Both the position numbers and the translations under genes were made by a program. From contig CAVQSZ010000010.1 in assembly GCA_963716115.1 (NCBI GenBank), forward strand, positions 376,161 to 440,160: DNA of 64,000 bases. Reading direction: 5' to 3'. The stretch is from AP-15 sp963716115. Lineage in GTDB: Bacteria > Pseudomonadota > Alphaproteobacteria > ATCC43930 > CGMCC-115725. Of the stretch, positions 27,403-35,905 are shown piece by piece; the first letter of the stretch is position 1; the number at the start of each line of letters is the position of its first letter. The notes below the pieces were generated by a model. It saw only the letters and a list, made by a program, of their open reading frames with translations. It did no database searches and was not told where the DNA came from.

Positions 27403-29012
27403 TTCGTCTCTCCCTGTTGGCGGTCGAGCCAGATGTCCTCGAAGCGCCAGCCATTGTACTGGCTGTTGGTCGTCAGGATGAGCCCTTTGACGGCGGGCTG
27501 CCAGCAGGTCGCGGCGCGCAGGTGGTAGATGATCGGCCGCGCCAGCTCCTGCTGCAGCCTGTGGTCGATCTCCCAGACCAGCTTCTTGCGCTTAGCCGGG
27601 TCGGCCTCCATCGATTGCTGGTCGATCATGTTGTCGACCGCCGGGTTGCAGTAGCCGGGATAGTTGCGCACCGAGCTGCACACGTAATTCTGGTAGAACA
27701 CGACATCCGGGTCGTCGACCGCGCTGCCGAGGACATTGACGCCGACCTTGAAGTCCTTGCGGATCAGCTTGGGGACCCAATTGGCGGTCTCGACGGTTTC
27801 GAGCTCGCCGTCGATGCCGATCTCCTTCAGCTGGTCGATCAGGATCGCCGCCGGGTCGCGGTAGACCGCGAGATTGCGCGTCGAGATCTTGACGGCGATG
27901 CGCTTGTCCGGCCCGTAGCCGGCCTTGCGCATCAGCGCGCGGGCCTGCTCGCGATTTTTCTGCACATCGCCGAAGCCCGGCAAATCCTGCAGGCTCTCCA
28001 ATGGCAGCCCCCACACGCCCTCCGGCGGCGGCAGCATCGCGCCGCCGAGATTGCCCTCGCCCTGGCCAAGGATGTCGACAAAGGATTTGCGGTCGAGGGT
28101 CAGCGCCATCGCCTGCCGGACATCGGGGTTGTCGAACGGCTCGGCCTTGCGGTTGATCAGGACTCCGACCAATTCGGTGGCCGGCCCGACCTGGCAGGTC
28201 GCCTGCGGCGCCTGGGTCTTGATGTCCTTCAGCAGCGGGATCGTCACCTCATAGGGGAAGGTCATGTCGAACTTGCCGGCGATAAAGGCCAGGATCGCCG
28301 TCGAGCGGTTCGGGATGATCGTGTACTCGATGCCGTCGAGATAGGGCCGGCCCGGCTTCCAGTAATCCGGGTTGCGCGCCACCTTGATCGACTGGTTCGG
28401 CTTGTATTCGACGAATTTGAACGGCCCTGTGCCGATCGGGTGGATGCGCATGTCGCGCGGCGAGACGTGGCAGGGATAGATCGGCGTGTCGCCCGAGGCG
28501 AGCAGCGCCAGCAGCGCCGGCTGCGGCCGTTTCAGGCGGAACGTCGCCTCATGGTCGCCGTTCACCGTGGTTTCCGCCACGTTCACCCACCAGGTCTCGC
28601 GGAAATTGAGCCGCAGCTTCTCCTTCCCCTTGTTCGTCAAGAGGTCGAAGGTGCATTTGACGTCCGCCGCGGTAAACGGCTGGCCGTCGTGCCATTTGAC
28701 GCCCTCGCGCAATTTGAAGGTCAGCCGGGTCCCGTCCTCGCTCCACGCCCAGCTCGTCGCCAGCTCGGGCACGATCGAGGCCATGCTGTTCTGCGGGTTG
28801 CTCTGGTCGAACAGCACGAGGTTGTTGAAGACGCCCATCATCGGCATCATGACGCCGACGGTGCCCTCCTCGTGGATCGACATGCTGGCGGGGCTGTCGC
28901 GGTGGTAGACGCGCAGGACGCCGCCCTGCTTTTGCGCCATGGCCGCATCGGCGGCGGCGAGCGTCAGCAGCAGCCCGCCCATTGTCGCCAATGCTCGAAA
29001 AACTCGGCTCAT
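27399..29012 (-). CDS. ABC transporter substrate-binding protein, family 5
   Basis: The 537-residue periplasmic protein has a Sec signal peptide (about 1-26, cleavage after AMA). It has the family 5 solute-binding pattern: LVLFDQSNPQ, FKLREGVKWHDGQPFTAADV and IGTGPFKFVEY. Such proteins bind peptides, nickel or other organic solutes and feed an ABC importer. No permease or ATPase gene lies nearby, so it is an orphan in this window. I chose ATG 29012 because it starts the signal peptide. The longer frame to 29222 is not supported. It is coupled by ATGA to a crotonase gene, so the ligand may be an organic acid. Confidence 0.85.
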   Translation of the reverse strand: MSRVFRALATMGGLLLTLAAADAAMAQKQGGVLRVYHRDSPASMSIHEEGTVGVMMPMMGVFNNLVLFDQSNPQNSMASIVPELATSWAWSEDGTRLTFKLREGVKWHDGQPFTAADVKCTFDLLTNKGKEKLRLNFRETWWVNVAETTVNGDHEATFRLKRPQPALLALLASGDTPIYPCHVSPRDMRIHPIGTGPFKFVEYKPNQSIKVARNPDYWKPGRPYLDGIEYTIIPNRSTAILAFIAGKFDMTFPYEVTIPLLKDIKTQAPQATCQVGPATELVGVLINRKAEPFDNPDVRQAMALTLDRKSFVDILGQGEGNLGGAMLPPPEGVWGLPLESLQDLPGFGDVQKNREQARALMRKAGYGPDKRIAVKISTRNLAVYRDPAAILIDQLKEIGIDGELETVETANWVPKLIRKDFKVGVNVLGSAVDDPDVVFYQNYVCSSVRNYPGYCNPAVDNMIDQQSMEADPAKRKKLVWEIDHRLQQELARPIIYHLRAATCWQPAVKGLILTTNSQYNGWRFEDIWLDRQQGETK

Positions 29013-29413
29013 CGATGGCTCCCTCGCGGTCGGCGAGGAAAATTGCCCAGCGAAAATGCTCAGGTGAAGCGTCGAATCCGCTGCCCTGGCATACGCGCCG
29101 CCGTCGCCGCCGGCTGTTTCTGCTCGATCACCCGGACGCCGTTCCGGCCGGCGGGCTCGCCTCACAGCAGCGGCAGCGGTCGAAAAATATCCGCGACGGC
29201 CGATCCGACGCCGACAGCGCACTCGCGACCGACACGATGCGGCGGCTGCGGCGTCTCATCGACTGCGCCCATGACCGGCGCGCCGAAGATCGCCATCAGC
29301 CCGTCGAGGAGATATTTGTCGAGCATCCCGCCGCGGCGAGACGCCACGCTGCCACATCTCCTTGCGCCGCGACTGTGGTGGGCACATCGTGGGGCTTCCG
29401 AAAGAGCGCAGCC
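29013..29413. other. Intergenic region, about 400 bp
   Basis: This gap lies between the substrate-binding-protein gene (minus) and the DUF4157 gene (plus). Apart from the possible nucleotide cyclase fragment at 29165-29343, no gene is seen. It should hold divergent promoters for both genes, but I cannot place them. Confidence 0.35.
29165..29343 (-). pseudogene. Adenylate/guanylate cyclase remnant
   Basis: On the minus strand this stretch reads RRGGMLDKYLLDGLMAIFGAP and about 30 more residues before a stop. That segment matches the conserved core of class III nucleotide cyclases, whose usual form is GGxxDKxxGDGLMAxFGxP. No other part of a cyclase is seen on either side, so it is a decayed fragment. 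It is short, so the assignment rests on one motif. Confidence 0.4.
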
Positions 29414-30988
29414 ATGTTTGCTCCGCCTGTGGCAAGGACAAAGCCGGCCCCGCCCCGAGGCTCGGCGGTTGCGGCGCGGCGGCCTCTTTTCCCGGCGCCG
29501 CGCCTCCCCGTTCCGGCAAAGCTCGAGGTCGGGCGGGTCGATGATCCGCTGGAGCGCGAGGCGGACCGCGTCGCCGGCCAGGTCATGCGCATGGCCGCCC
29601 CCGGCGTCTCCGCCGCCGCGCCGCTGGCCGCCGCCGGCGAGGCGCCGCAGATCGTGCGCGAGGCGCTGGGCTCGCCCGGGCAGCCGCTCGATGCGGCGAC
29701 GCGAGCCTATTTCGAGCCCCGCTTCGGGCGCGACTTCAGCCGCGTGCGCGTGCACACCGATGAGCCGGCCGCGGCTTCGGCCCGGGCGATCCGGGCGCTG
29801 GCCTACACGGCCGGGAACGACGTCGTCTTTGCCGGCGGCCGATATTCGCCGGCGACCGGCGACGGCAGGCAGCTCCTCGCGCACGAGCTGGCGCATGTCG
29901 TGCAGCAATCCGGGTCGATCGCGCGGCAGCCCGACCCTAAGCCACCCCTCGACCCGAACAAGGACGTCACCACGGTCGACGCGGCCGGCAAGATCCAGGC
30001 GGGCCAAATCGACAGCGCTGCCGGCAAGGGAGTCTGGCGCGTCCCGGTGCTCGGCCTGCAAAAGGACAAGAAAGGCTGGGCGGTGGCGCTGGCGCCCAAC
30101 ATCGGCGCGCCCGCGGCGTCCTCCGACAAGGACGTGCCGGTCGATGTGCTGCTGCATCTGCACGGCTTCGGCGCCGGATACCGCCAGTTGAAGAAGGGCG
30201 AGCAAGACTTCGCCGGCGTGCTGCAGCCGGGTCAGCTGCGCGACGTCGATTTGTACGAGGCCGAGCAGCAGTTGCTGTCGAACGTCCAAACCACCAAGCG
30301 CTTTGTCGTCGCGGTGCTGCCGCAAGGTTCGCCATGGTCGGATTTCGGCGACATCGGCGCCGACGCCGACGCTTACCTCAACGACGTCTTCAAGCAGCTG
30401 GTCCCCAAATTTCTGCCCAAGGGCGCGGTTCCGGGCCGCGTCACCGTGTCCGGGCACAGCGGCGGCGGCCCCACCGTCTCGTCGATCGCCGGCCGGCGCA
30501 CCAAGGCCGGCAAGCGCACCGACGTATTCTTGTTCGACGCGATCAATTTCGGCTGCATCGAGAAGGTGCCGGTCATGAAAGACGACAAGCCGGTGCTGAA
30601 GGCGGACGGCACCCCGAAGATGGTCTGCAAGGATGATTCGCCCTGCGGCAGCAACGAGTACACGGCCGTGCGCGACTGGGTGCTCGACCGCATCCAGGCC
30701 GACGTCAAGGGCCTGCCCGCGAAGCCCGCCGACCACAAGAGCTGGCTCGAGGCGAACGGCGCCCGCTTCCGCGGCTTCACCTCCGAATCCCTCAAGACCA
30801 AGAACACCTGCAGCTATGGCTTCTGGTACAACAAGCTCAAAGGCGACATCGACCCCGCGATCGACAAGCTCCCGGTCGGCGCCGACGCCAAAGCCCAGCT
30901 CCACCTCAACTACGTGGTCAAGGAGGCGCCGGGACCGCACGAAAATCTGCTCGCGCACGGCAGCCTGAAGGCTGCGCTCGCGGACTGA
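29414..30988 (+). CDS. DUF4157 protein with alpha/beta-hydrolase-like half
   Basis: The 524-residue protein begins with a proline-rich leader. A DUF4157 (eCIS core) domain follows: DPLEREADRVA at 44-54, YFEPRFGRDFSRVRVHTD at 99-116 and a zinc-protease-like HELAH at 157-161. Residues about 240-520 resemble an alpha/beta hydrolase, with LHLHGFG at 247-253 (oxyanion), GHSGG at 347-351 (nucleophile Ser349), a possible acid at Asp375 and a histidine near 509. Many DUF4157 proteins are toxins or cargo linked to extracellular contractile injection systems, but no such machinery is in this window. The start ATG 29414 was chosen to keep the leader short. The frame is open upstream to 28982 without recognisable content. 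Confidence 0.75.
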   Translation: MFAPPVARTKPAPPRGSAVAARRPLFPAPRLPVPAKLEVGRVDDPLEREADRVAGQVMRMAAPGVSAAAPLAAAGEAPQIVREALGSPGQPLDAATRAYFEPRFGRDFSRVRVHTDEPAAASARAIRALAYTAGNDVVFAGGRYSPATGDGRQLLAHELAHVVQQSGSIARQPDPKPPLDPNKDVTTVDAAGKIQAGQIDSAAGKGVWRVPVLGLQKDKKGWAVALAPNIGAPAASSDKDVPVDVLLHLHGFGAGYRQLKKGEQDFAGVLQPGQLRDVDLYEAEQQLLSNVQTTKRFVVAVLPQGSPWSDFGDIGADADAYLNDVFKQLVPKFLPKGAVPGRVTVSGHSGGGPTVSSIAGRRTKAGKRTDVFLFDAINFGCIEKVPVMKDDKPVLKADGTPKMVCKDDSPCGSNEYTAVRDWVLDRIQADVKGLPAKPADHKSWLEANGARFRGFTSESLKTKNTCSYGFWYNKLKGDIDPAIDKLPVGADAKAQLHLNYVVKEAPGPHENLLAHGSLKAALAD

Positions 30989-31012
30989 AAGGCCGTCTCG
31001 AAATACCACGGC

Positions 31013-33109
31013 TTATTTCAATGCGCTGCCGGCGCGGCGGATGAGCTCGATGTAGCCGAAGGCGTCGAGATGGGCGTCGAAGAGGCGGGTGATTACGGTC
31101 GAGGTTTCGTCCTCGACGATGACCGCGGGGCCGGGGATTTGGGCGCCGGGGCGAAGCGCGCTGCGGTCGTGGATGGCAACCGGGACGAGCTCGCCTGATT
31201 CGGGGTCGAAGACCGGGCGGCGGCGGGCGGGGGCCGGGGTGTATGGCGCCGGCGCCGGCGGCGGGGCCGAGGGCTCGGCCGGGGGCGGCGCGCTCAACAG
31301 CAGAACCCAGCTGAGGATCTCGATCTCGACGCCGGGAATGATGCGGCTGTAGAGGCGGCGGTAGGAATCCTCGAAGGCGGCGCGCAGCATCGCCGCGTCA
31401 TCGGCCTGGAAGGGCCGGGTCGGCAGCATGACCGCGATCTCGTGGCCCTGGCCGCGGTAGCGCATGAACGCAGAACGGGTCTCGCTGAGCGCGGCGTCGC
31501 CGGCGCCGCGGCGCACGATCGGCTCGGCCTCGGCCCGCATCGCCGCCAACAGCGCATTGGCGGCCTCGGCATCGAATGTCTCCAGCCGCTGCAGGCCGGA
31601 GCGCACGATCTCGTAGGCGATCGGCGCGCGCAAAAACCCGACCGCCGAGCCGACCCCGGCTTGAGCCGGCACCAATACCCGGTCGAGCCCGAGCTTTTCG
31701 GCGATCCGCGCGGCATGCAGCGGGGCCGCGCCGCCAAAGGCGACAAGGGTGCGGCCGCGCGCGTCCTTGCCGCTCTCGATCGCATGCACGCGGGCGGCGT
31801 TGGCCATGTTCTCGTCGACGATCTCGCTGACCCCGAGCGCCGCCAATTCCAGCGACAGGGCCAAGGGCTCGGCCACCTCCCGCCCGATCGCCGCGCCGGC
31901 CGCGGTCCGGTCGAGCGCCATGCGCCCGCCGGAAAACCCCGCGGGGTCGATGCGGCCGAGCACGAGGTCGGCGTCGGTCACCGTCGGCGCCGCGCCGCCG
32001 CGGCCGTAGCAGGCCGGCCCCGGATCGGCCCCGGCGCTGTCCGGCCCGACGGTGATCCGCTTCAGCCGGTCGACCCGCGCAATCGAGCCGCCGCCGGCGC
32101 CGATCTCGACCATCTCGATGACCGGGATGCGCAGCGGCAGGCCGCTCCCCTTCTTGAAGCGATAGATGCGAGCGACCTCGAACGCGCGGCTGGTCTGCGG
32201 CTTCAGATCGTCGATCAGGCAGATTTTCGCGGTGGTTCCGCCCATGTCGTAGGACAAGACCTTGTCGAGGCCGCATTCCCGGGCGATCCCGGCGGCGAAG
32301 ATCGCGCCGCCCGCCGGCCCCGATTCGACCAGCCGCACCGGAAAGCGGATCGCGGTCTCGACCGCGGTCAGCCCGCCGCCCGACAGCATCAGGAACAGCG
32401 GGCAGAGAAACCCTTCGCGGTGCAGCAGGGTTTCGAGATTGGCGAGGTAGCGGCCGATCAGCGGCTGGACATAGGCGTTGGCGCAGGCGGTCGAAAAGCG
32501 CTCGTACTCGCGCATCTCGGGCGACACGTCGCTCGACAGGGTGACCGGAACGCCGGGCAGAAGCTGCGCCAGGATCTCGCCGACGCGGCGCTCGTGCGCG
32601 GGGTTCGTAAAGCTGTGCAGAAAGCCGATTGCGACGGCCTCGACCCCCTCGGCGGCGAGCCGGCCGGCGAGCGACGAGGCACCCTCCTCGTCGAGCGGCG
32701 TCAGCACCCTCCCCTGCGCATCGATCCGCTCGCGCACCGGAAAGCGCAGCCGGCGCGGCACCAGCGGCGGCGGCAGGTCGATGTTGACGTCATACTGCTC
32801 GAAGCGGTTCTCGTGGCGGATCTCGATCGTGTCGCGAAAGCCCTCGGTGGTCAGGAGCGCGGTCTTCGCGCCCTTGCGCTCGATGATCGCGTTGGTCGCC
32901 AAGGTCGTGCCGTGGATGATGATCGCGAGATCCGCGGGCCGCAGCCCGGCCTCGCCGAGCACCCGGTGGACAACCTCGATGACCGCCCGCTCCGGCGCCT
33001 CCGGGGTGGTCAGGATCTTGGCGCTCCACCGCCGCTCGCCCAGCTCGAGCGCCACATCGGTGAAGGTGCCGCCGATATCGACGCCGAGCCGCGCCGCACT
33101 TGTCGTCAT
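31013..33109 (-). CDS. Hydantoinase/oxoprolinase family protein, HyuA-like
   Basis: The 698-residue protein has the actin-like ATPase fold of hydantoinase A subunits, beginning RLGVDIGGTFTDVAL (about 7-21), with HGTTLATNAIIERKG near 66-80 and SYDMGGTTAKI in the central nucleotide-binding domain. Relatives hydrolyse hydantoins or 5-oxoproline, or carboxylate ketones, using ATP, and usually work with a HyuB subunit. No HyuB gene is next to it, so the substrate is open. The next genes on the same strand are a DoxX gene 135 bp upstream and, beyond the convergent DUF4157 gene, the substrate-binding protein. Confidence 0.85.
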   Translation of the reverse strand: MTTSAARLGVDIGGTFTDVALELGERRWSAKILTTPEAPERAVIEVVHRVLGEAGLRPADLAIIIHGTTLATNAIIERKGAKTALLTTEGFRDTIEIRHENRFEQYDVNIDLPPPLVPRRLRFPVRERIDAQGRVLTPLDEEGASSLAGRLAAEGVEAVAIGFLHSFTNPAHERRVGEILAQLLPGVPVTLSSDVSPEMREYERFSTACANAYVQPLIGRYLANLETLLHREGFLCPLFLMLSGGGLTAVETAIRFPVRLVESGPAGGAIFAAGIARECGLDKVLSYDMGGTTAKICLIDDLKPQTSRAFEVARIYRFKKGSGLPLRIPVIEMVEIGAGGGSIARVDRLKRITVGPDSAGADPGPACYGRGGAAPTVTDADLVLGRIDPAGFSGGRMALDRTAAGAAIGREVAEPLALSLELAALGVSEIVDENMANAARVHAIESGKDARGRTLVAFGGAAPLHAARIAEKLGLDRVLVPAQAGVGSAVGFLRAPIAYEIVRSGLQRLETFDAEAANALLAAMRAEAEPIVRRGAGDAALSETRSAFMRYRGQGHEIAVMLPTRPFQADDAAMLRAAFEDSYRRLYSRIIPGVEIEILSWVLLLSAPPPAEPSAPPPAPAPYTPAPARRRPVFDPESGELVPVAIHDRSALRPGAQIPGPAVIVEDETSTVITRLFDAHLDAFGYIELIRRAGSALK

Positions 33110-33244
33110 CTCGCCGCAGACCTCGGGGGCTGCCTCTGAACGTCTTTCGCGTTCTCAGTAGCTTATTCGCCATTCTCGCGAAAGCAGGAACCGCTGGCGG
33201 CTATCCCCGAGCGGCGACAAGCTGCGTTGTGCCGAGCCGGCTGC

Positions 33245-33715
33245 TCAGATCTCGCGGCCGAGGGCGCGGTCGAGCGACAGCGGGCCGCCGCCGCGGATTA
33301 CGATCGCGAGGCAGATCAACAGCAGGTAGAACGGCACCTCCATGCCCCGCCCGGTCCAGAACCAGCCGATCGGCATGTGCACATGGAAGGCGGCGACGAA
33401 CATGAATCCGGCGAAGAGCGCCGCCGCCGGCCGAGTCAACAGGCCGAGGATCAGGCAGAGCCCGCCGAAGAATTCGAGACAGCCGATGTAATAGGCCCAG
33501 AACAGCGCCGGGTGCAGCCCCTGCTTGGCAAAGCCCTCGGCGGTCTTGAGGATGTCGCCGCCCCAGAACCCGAACAGCTTCTGCATGCCGTGCGGCGCAA
33601 AGAACAGCCCCGTGGCGGCGCGCACCAAGGGCCAGCTGTAGGTTTCGAGCGCCGTGTAGAGCCCGCCCAATGCCGGAACCACATAATGCTGCCGATCCAA
33701 GCTCCGATCCGTCAT
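33245..33715 (-). CDS. DoxX family membrane protein
   Basis: This 156-residue protein has four transmembrane helices and the DoxX family pattern, including LRAATGLFFAPHGMQKLFGFW-like residues (about 36-55) and GCLEFFGGLCLILGLLTRP. The family takes part in redox or sulfur metabolism in some bacteria, but most members are uncharacterised. The start ATG 33715 is preceded by a strong Shine-Dalgarno sequence (GGGGAGGAG), which decides against the longer frame to 33781. Confidence 0.8.
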   Translation of the reverse strand: MTDRSLDRQHYVVPALGGLYTALETYSWPLVRAATGLFFAPHGMQKLFGFWGGDILKTAEGFAKQGLHPALFWAYYIGCLEFFGGLCLILGLLTRPAAALFAGFMFVAAFHVHMPIGWFWTGRGMEVPFYLLLICLAIVIRGGGPLSLDRALGREI

Positions 33716-33809
33716 CTTCTCCTCCCCTTCTTTGCCGCTCCGTCGATACGATATCGCCGCACCGGTGTTTGCCGCGATCACGAAGGGGTGACATCGACCC
33801 GCGAATTCT

Positions 33810-33836
33810 CCCTCTCCGCCCCCGGGGCGGAGAGGG
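33810..33836. repeat. Perfect 13-bp hairpin (REP-like)
   Basis: CCCTCTCCGCCCC and its exact complement are separated by one base. The motif is typical of intergenic palindromes in GC-rich proteobacteria. Related hairpins occur at 33912-33939 and 48760-48785. It lies upstream of the DoxX gene, so it is not that gene's terminator. Confidence 0.7.
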
Positions 33837-33911
33837 TCGGGGTGAGGTGGGGGATCCCCGACGCGGCGGCCAGACCCACCTCACCCTCCCAGCGCTTCGC
33901 GCCGGGCCCCT

Positions 33912-33939
33912 CCCTCTCCCCCCTGAAGGGCGGAGAGGG
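33912..33939. repeat. Second REP-like hairpin
   Basis: CCCTCTCC at the left and GGAGAGGG at the right flank an imperfect centre. It is a degenerate relative of the 33810 hairpin in opposite context. Confidence 0.55.
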
Positions 33940-34129
33940 GCGAGTCAGCCCGGCTTCGCCCAAGCGCGCGAGCGGGGTCCAGAGCCCATCCCAGGTGCGC
34001 TGCCCCGGCTGGCGGGCCGAGAGGCAACCACCGGGGACCGGGGTTCTGGATTCCTGCTTTCGCGCAGGGCTGTCCGGAGAAAATAGGATCGGCAATCTAG
34101 TCATGTTTGGTTTTGTACAAAACAATTTC

Positions 34130-34224
34130 AAGTTGTCTTGCGCGGACTTGATCCGCGCATCCACGTCTTGGCTGCGGTCGCCGGAAGGCGTGGAGAGCCG
34201 GGTCAAGCCCGGCCAAGACAACTT
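34130..34224. repeat. 95-bp element with 11-bp terminal inverted repeats
   Basis: AAGTTGTCTTG at 34130-34140 is the exact complement of CAAGACAACTT at 34214-34224. Inside are two smaller palindromes, GCGGA-cttga-TCCGC at 34142-34156 and CCGG-gtcaagc-CCGG at 34198-34212. The whole unit could fold into a branched structure and may be a small non-autonomous repeat. The inner gggtcaagcccg core recurs in the hairpin at 62777-62797. Confidence 0.6.
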
Positions 34225-34285
34225 TACATTGGTCTAATGGACATCGAAACACGTCTTGATGCGGCAAGATTCATAACGGAAGCGG

Positions 34286-35878
34286 TCAGCGGCCTTGCAC
34301 CGGCAGGATCGGCGGCAGCGGGTTGAAGTTCAAGGGCGCGTCGGCGTCGATGCGGTCGCGGTCGGGGAGCTGCGAGGCGTCCCAGCCGCCGCCCAAGGCC
34401 TGGACCAGGGCGGCGCTGGCCGTGAGCCGGCTCTGGCGGATCGACAGCGCCGTCTGCGCGTCGGTCAACGCCGTCTGCTCGGCGACGATGACGCTGGTGT
34501 AGGCGACGGTGCCGGCCAGGTATTGGTTGTTGATGATCCGCTCGGCCTCGCGCGCCGAAGCGACCGCCGCGTCCTGGGCCTCGGCCTGCTGCGCCAGGAT
34601 GCGCAAGGCCGCGAGCTGGTCCTCGACCTGCTGAAACGCGGTCAGCACGGTCTGGCGGTAGGCAGCGACATCCTCGTCGAAGACGGCGCGCGCCTCCTCG
34701 ACCGCGGCGTGGCGCGCGCCGGCGTCGAACACGGTCTCGACGAGGTTGCCGCCGAACGCCCAAAACCGGCCCGAGGCGCTGACGAGCTTCGCCAACGACA
34801 GCGCGGCCTCGCCGTAATCGGCCGAGAGCGTGATGTTCGGGTAGAACGCGGCGACGGCGACGCCGATCTGGGCGTTGGCCGCGGCCATCGCCCGCTCTGC
34901 GGCCGCGATGTCGGGGCGGCGCTCCAAGAGCGCCGAGGGCACGCCGGCCGGGACTACCGGCGCCGCCGGGCCGATTTCGGTCGGCGCGATCGCAAATTCG
35001 GCCGGCGGCTTGCCGATCAGCACCGCGATCGCGTGCTCGAGCTGCGCCCGGGTGACGCCGACCGCGATCGCCTGCGCCTGCGTGCTGCGCAGCTGCGCCT
35101 CGGCCTGCGACACGTCGGAGGGCGAGGCGGTGCCGGCGGCGTACTGGTTGCGGCTGATGCGCAATGACTCGGCGAACGCCTCGGCCGAGGTGTCGAGCAG
35201 CCGCTTCAATTCGTCGGCGACGCGCAATTGCAGATAGGCGGCGGCGAGCTGGCCCTGCGCGGCGAGCCGGACATTGGCGAGGTCTGCCGCGCTCGCCTGC
35301 GCGCTGGCGACATTGCTCTCGACGGTGCGACGGATCTGGCCCCAGAGGTCCGGGGTCCAGCTCGCCGCCACCGAGCCGCTGTAGAGGCTGGCGATGTTGC
35401 CCCGGCCGCCGCCCGTGGCGATGGTTCCGCTGGAGCCGCCGCTGCCCCGCGTTCGATTGGCCGACGCGTTCACCGTCCCGGTCGGAAAAAAGCCGGCGCG
35501 CGCCTGGGCGACGACGAATTCCGCCTGGCGGAAGGCGGCCTCGGCGGCTTTGAGGTTCTGGTTCGAGATGTCGATCTCTTTTTCGAGGCCGTCGAGCACC
35601 GGATCCTGATAGATCGACCACCAGGCGCCGCGGTCGATCGCATCGCCGGGCCGGCCGAGCTTCCAGCCCGCGGCCTCCTTGTAATGCGCCGGCGTGGGCG
35701 CCTCCGGCCGCTCGTAATCGGGCCCGACGGTGCAGGCCGCGAGCAGCAGAAGCGCGGCTGCGGCCAAACCACGCTTGGCTCGGCGCAGAAAGACGCGCCG
35801 CGACGCGCCAGTCGATTGGCCGCCGCCGGATCGCGCCGGCCGGGATCTTGAAAGCACGCTTGCAGGCCCGATATTCAT
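34286..35878 (-). CDS. RND efflux outer-membrane factor, NodT/OprM-like lipoprotein
   Basis: The 530-residue protein has a lipoprotein signal with lipobox LLAAC followed by TVGPDYERPEAP, the classic start of NodT-type outer-membrane factors. Two repeated coiled-coil and beta-barrel halves follow, with VPAGVPSALLERRPDIAAAE in the second. It would form the trimeric outer-membrane tunnel for the pump encoded at 37366-45129. The start ATG 35878 is only 27 bp from a divergent toxin-like gene. The gene is separated from the pump genes by 1.5 kb of plus-strand DNA, although such genes are normally adjacent. Confidence 0.88.
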   Translation of the reverse strand: MNIGPASVLSRSRPARSGGGQSTGASRRVFLRRAKRGLAAAALLLLAACTVGPDYERPEAPTPAHYKEAAGWKLGRPGDAIDRGAWWSIYQDPVLDGLEKEIDISNQNLKAAEAAFRQAEFVVAQARAGFFPTGTVNASANRTRGSGGSSGTIATGGGRGNIASLYSGSVAASWTPDLWGQIRRTVESNVASAQASAADLANVRLAAQGQLAAAYLQLRVADELKRLLDTSAEAFAESLRISRNQYAAGTASPSDVSQAEAQLRSTQAQAIAVGVTRAQLEHAIAVLIGKPPAEFAIAPTEIGPAAPVVPAGVPSALLERRPDIAAAERAMAAANAQIGVAVAAFYPNITLSADYGEAALSLAKLVSASGRFWAFGGNLVETVFDAGARHAAVEEARAVFDEDVAAYRQTVLTAFQQVEDQLAALRILAQQAEAQDAAVASAREAERIINNQYLAGTVAYTSVIVAEQTALTDAQTALSIRQSRLTASAALVQALGGGWDASQLPDRDRIDADAPLNFNPLPPILPVQGR

Positions 35879-35905
35879 GGTTCGTTCTTTAAGGGGAAAG
35901 CGGAG

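Larger units (their letters stand above)
33716..34285. other. Repeat-rich intergenic region
   Basis: No gene is seen in these 570 bp. They hold several inverted repeats, listed separately: a perfect 13-bp hairpin at 33810-33836, a related one at 33912-33939 and a 95-bp element at 34130-34224. The area separates the DoxX gene from the end of the outer-membrane factor gene, and both genes point to the minus strand. Confidence 0.6.

Noticed and set aside
27417..30191. Plus-strand open frame of 924 codons
   Set aside because: Most of it is opposite the substrate-binding-protein gene, and the rest is out of frame with the DUF4157 gene.
29162..31009. Minus-strand open frame of 615 codons opposite the DUF4157 gene
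   Set aside because: It has no domain except the short cyclase-like end, which I list separately as a remnant.
33782..34285. Possible CRISPR or tandem repeat array
   Set aside because: The repeats are palindromes of different types and are not evenly spaced, with no spacer pattern.
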